From JBBQFI01 sp038237805 (lineage in GTDB: Bacteria > Verrucomicrobiota > Verrucomicrobiia > Chthoniobacterales > UBA10450): a stretch of 64,000 nt of DNA. The stretch is from positions 124,001 through 188,000 of the forward strand of contig JBBRYI010000006.1 of assembly GCA_038237805.1 (NCBI GenBank), in the 5' to 3' direction. The notes under the pieces are model-generated. The model saw only the letters and a program-made list of their open reading frames with translations, did not search any database and had not been told where the DNA came from. Positions 61,989 through 64,000 of the stretch are shown here, one piece after another (position 1 is the first letter of the stretch; each line of letters opens with the position of its first letter). A program made the position numbers and the translations under genes.

Positions 61989-62030
61989 TGTCATTCCGAG
62001 CGACTTCGCTACGCTTCGCTCAGAATGACA
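61989..62030. repeat. Dispersed palindromic repeat, TGTCATTCCGAGCGA / TCGCTCAGAATGACA
   Basis: The arms 61989-62003 and 62016-62030 pair with one mismatch around ACTTCGCTACGC. It is the best-formed copy of the family seen at 19432 and 38101. It lies in the gap between queF and the DUF6572 gene and contains the latter's likely ATG (62025). Confidence 0.8.
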
Positions 62031-62444
62031 GGGGATGAATCCGATCCAGCAACAATTGGTTCGTTAGGGGAAAATGTTTCCGGTGGTGTCGAACAGGCAG
62101 GCGTGATTGATCTTTTCGCGTTCGATAAGAAAAAGGGAGAAGTGCTTTTGGTCATGAACGAAGCGCGGCCTTGGGATGACTCAGACTCTCGCCTGCACGA
62201 GCTGCAGGAAAAATTTAACGCTTACGTTTCGTTCCTGCTCGATGGCGAAATGGCGGAAGCGCATCCGGAGCTGGTGGGAAAGCCGGCCAGGATCGAATTG
62301 CGCTCTGCGCAAATGCCCGATGACAAAGCGGTCGCGCTACTTGGTGCGATTCACGATCAACTCGCGCTGCAGGAGATTCGCTTGGAGGTGATCGTGACCG
62401 AAGGCGGCGATTGCGAATCGGGTTGCGCGTGTCACGCGCATTGA
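62025..62444 (+). CDS. DUF6572 domain-containing protein
   Basis: About 139 residues. The conserved part begins at GVIDLFAFDKKKGEVLLVM and contains NEARPWDDS, LQEKFNAYVSFLLDGEM and ELRSAQMPDDKA. This fits DUF6572, of unknown function. The C-terminus has a small Cys/His cluster (CESGCACHAH), unlike the core, which could bind metal. The first credible ATG (62025) lies inside the TCATTCC palindrome and the next 25 residues are unconserved; a GTG nearer the domain (about 62106) is an alternative. Confidence 0.75.
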   Translation: MTGDESDPATIGSLGENVSGGVEQAGVIDLFAFDKKKGEVLLVMNEARPWDDSDSRLHELQEKFNAYVSFLLDGEMAEAHPELVGKPARIELRSAQMPDDKAVALLGAIHDQLALQEIRLEVIVTEGGDCESGCACHAH

Positions 62445-62463
62445 TTTCTGCGCCTGCTCAGCG

Positions 62464-64000
62464 CTAGAACAACCGCGGCTGATCGTCTTCGGTCTCCACG
62501 TCGCCGATGACAAAGCGAATTTTCTCTAGCATCTCGCGAAAGTCGTAAGGCTTTTGAATGGTATCGAGGACTCCAGCTTTCAACATTTCCGAGCGCAAAT
62601 TCGGTTCGAGATAACCGCTGGCGACGATCGCACGGACATCCGGTTTTTGTTCTTTCATGCGCATGAAAGCATCGCGTCCGCCCATGCGCGGCAGGCCCAG
62701 ATCGCAAACCACGAGCCCGATGTGTTCGAAGTTTGCTTCGAACATCTCGACCGCTTCCACACCATCCTTCGCGGCGAGGACACGATAGCCCTCGCCTTCC
62801 AAAATGGTGACACCCAATTCGCGCAACATTTCTTCGTCTTCCACGAGCAGAATCGTTTTCGCCGATGTTTTTTGTCCGAGTTGTTGAACGCCGTTTCCCG
62901 AAATATTTTCCGGCACGGGCTGCAACGGTAGATAAATAGAAAACGTCGTGCCTTTGTTTGGTTCGCTATCGACGTGGACAAATCCGCGGTGGCTATTGAC
63001 CACACCGTAGACGACCGAAAGACCCAGGCCTGTTCCTTTGCCGCGCTCTTTCGTGGTGTAAAAGGGCTCGAAGATGTGCGCTTTTTCCTGCCGACTCATC
63101 CCAGTGCCGGTATCGCGGACGCGAATGCAGGCATATTTCTCTTGTTCGGCACCGGTGAAATAATCGCCGACTTCTTCGCCTGTTGCCATCGATGTCTCAA
63201 ATGTCATGGTCCCGCCACTGGGCATGGCGTCGCGCGCGTTTACACAAAGGTTCAATAATACTTGATGGATCTGACTGCGGTCGGCGGTGATGTGCGGGAG
63301 CGCAGGATCCAACCGCAAATCGAAGGCGATCATCTTTGGGAAAGTCGCCTGCAACATTTTTTCCAGCTCCCGAATCAGATCGTTGAGATCGAGCGAGGAA
63401 AACTGCGCTTCGGTTTGTCGAGCGGAAGTGAGAAGTTGCTGCACCAGCGCCGCACCGCGCTCAACCGCATCTTTAATGACTTTGATAGCACCTGGGATGT
63501 GACTGGGATCCGAGCGCCATTGTTCCAGCCGCGTCGTGTAACCCAGAATGATGGCGAGAATGTTGTTGAAGTCGTGCGCAATGCCGCCAGCCAGCGTGCC
63601 GAGACCCTCCATCTTTTGGGCCTGCATCAATTGCTGCTCGAGCCGCTTTCGCTTCGTGTCGTTGAAGAGATATCCCTGAAGTTCGATCAGCTCTCCTTTT
63701 TCATCGAAGCTGCCGATGAAACGCGCTACAACATAAACGGGATCGCCGTCACGTTGCCGCAGCTCCAGTTCATGCGTATCGATTGTCTCACCCTGACGAA
63801 CCAAGTCGAATAATTCGGCGCCCTCTTTGCGGCTACGCAAGAGCGACATGAAATTTGTCGCGCGCGCCTCTTCGATTGAATCAAAACCGAAAATGCGCGC
63901 GAACGCGGGATTGCATGTGATGATCCGGCCATCCGGATACATGATGAGATTCCCGGTAAAATCTTCATCGACGAAACGGCGATAGCGCTCTTCACACTCG
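62464..64000 (-). CDS. Hybrid sensor histidine kinase (PAS-HisKA-HATPase-REC), 5' end outside window
   Basis: Runs past the right edge: codons up to 63999 stay open and read ERYRRFVDEDFTGN, the start of a PAS domain. Order: PAS (NPAFARIFGFDSIEEA), HisKA with the phospho-histidine in GGIAHDFNNILAIILGYT, HATPase_c (N box NLCVNARDAMP, GTGLGLSVVYGVV), then a receiver with EDEEMLRELGV, acceptor Asp in VVCDLGLPRMGG and IQKPYDFRE. Phosphorelay from the histidine to the own receiver is expected. The signal sensed is unknown; further N-terminal domains may lie outside. Confidence 0.93.
   Translation of the reverse strand, partial: ECEERYRRFVDEDFTGNLIMYPDGRIITCNPAFARIFGFDSIEEARATNFMSLLRSRKEGAELFDLVRQGETIDTHELELRQRDGDPVYVVARFIGSFDEKGELIELQGYLFNDTKRKRLEQQLMQAQKMEGLGTLAGGIAHDFNNILAIILGYTTRLEQWRSDPSHIPGAIKVIKDAVERGAALVQQLLTSARQTEAQFSSLDLNDLIRELEKMLQATFPKMIAFDLRLDPALPHITADRSQIHQVLLNLCVNARDAMPSGGTMTFETSMATGEEVGDYFTGAEQEKYACIRVRDTGTGMSRQEKAHIFEPFYTTKERGKGTGLGLSVVYGVVNSHRGFVHVDSEPNKGTTFSIYLPLQPVPENISGNGVQQLGQKTSAKTILLVEDEEMLRELGVTILEGEGYRVLAAKDGVEAVEMFEANFEHIGLVVCDLGLPRMGGRDAFMRMKEQKPDVRAIVASGYLEPNLRSEMLKAGVLDTIQKPYDFREMLEKIRFVIGDVETEDDQPRLF

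Larger units (their letters stand above)
523..62069. repeat. Dispersed 9-bp word GCCTAACGA / TCGTTAGGC
   Basis: Exact copies in plus orientation start at 737, 4032, 7304, 11380, 11579, 14321, 19175, 20212, 27051, 27599, 27967, 32570, 34813, 39195, 45635, 46111, 51358, 54914, 59541 and 60071. Exact copies in minus orientation (TCGTTAGGC) start at 1608, 7999, 14801, 20650, 29141, 33972, 38850, 50472, 52506, 59718, 60766 and 61681. CCCTAACGA variants lie at 523, 28942, 56777 and 62061 (minus). Single-mismatch relatives include 6498, 9120, 15484, 23928, 40794, 43070, 49986, 53261 and 57479. Chance expectation for the exact word on both strands is about 0.5. Twenty-eight copies lie inside genes, three are intergenic (4032, 29141, 60766) and one supplies a stop codon (14801). 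The base after the word is G in 19 copies, C in 8, A in 5 and never T. The function is unknown. Confidence 0.93.

Noticed and set aside
1..64000. CRISPR array, prophage, integron or rRNA operon
   Set aside because: No regularly spaced direct repeats, phage structural genes, integrase or rRNA sequence were seen on either strand.

Overview
This 64 kb window reads as one contiguous, densely coding bacterial chromosome segment: about 57 protein genes, one intact tRNA and no gene-free stretch above 300 bp. Gene content fits a soil-type member of Verrucomicrobiota, probably the Chthoniobacterales (Spartobacteria) side. The main pointers are an LL-diaminopimelate aminotransferase (dapL, typical of the PVC group), hopanoid genes (hpnH-shc), a prepilin-like protein with a short mature domain, DUF2277 and DUF5996 proteins, an RsmA-Nudix fusion and many palindromic intergenic repeats. 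The placement is inferred from gene content; no rRNA gene is present to confirm it.

Layout. 0-4 kb: SprT-like protease, cysteine desulfurase and serine acetyltransferase (overlapping, minus strand), then an L,D-transpeptidase-like protein and a helical protein. 4-10 kb: glycogen branching enzyme, prepilin, xseA, ruvB. 10-15 kb: anti-sigma kinase, secreted protein, DUF5996, AraC regulator, purH, membrane protein. 15-22 kb: Tat-exported HisC-like aminotransferase, DUF2277, response regulator, M28 peptidase, peptide-binding lipoprotein, MarC, CoA-binding protein. 22-29 kb: hpnH-shc, superoxide dismutase, dapL, ECF-like sigma factor with a membrane partner, tRNA-CAU. 29-43 kb: AI-2E exporter, two acyltransferase fusions, MFS, recQ, TMTC-like glycosyltransferase, second L,D-transpeptidase, RsmA-Nudix, a GTPase-like protein with an eroded P-loop. 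43-53 kb: transketolase, dnaB-rplI, an Fe-S assembly set (rhodanese, NifU-like, SufT) and a 2-oxoacid dehydrogenase operon (E1 alpha, E1 beta, E2). 53-64 kb: smc, amino-acid permease, M20 peptidase, NlpC/P60 protein, queF-queC, DUF6572 protein, and a hybrid histidine kinase cut by the window edge.

The most striking signal is not a gene. The 9-mer GCCTAACGA (or its complement TCGTTAGGC) occurs 32 times, against about 0.5 expected, roughly every 2 kb. It lies mostly inside genes, in both orientations and in all four reading frames that do not create a stop. This density and placement resemble DNA uptake sequences or the cyanobacterial HIP1 word, and point to a genome-wide DNA-level function or spreading process.

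A second layer is a set of palindromic intergenic elements. Three copies (9.8, 14.7 and 45.9 kb) share a framework with GGGGAGCGCAC ends but carry hairpin arms whose sequence differs between copies while pairing is kept. Smaller hairpin families (GTAGCGGCG type, TCGGAATGACA type, TTACCACAGAG type) sit at gene ends, and some reach into gene starts.
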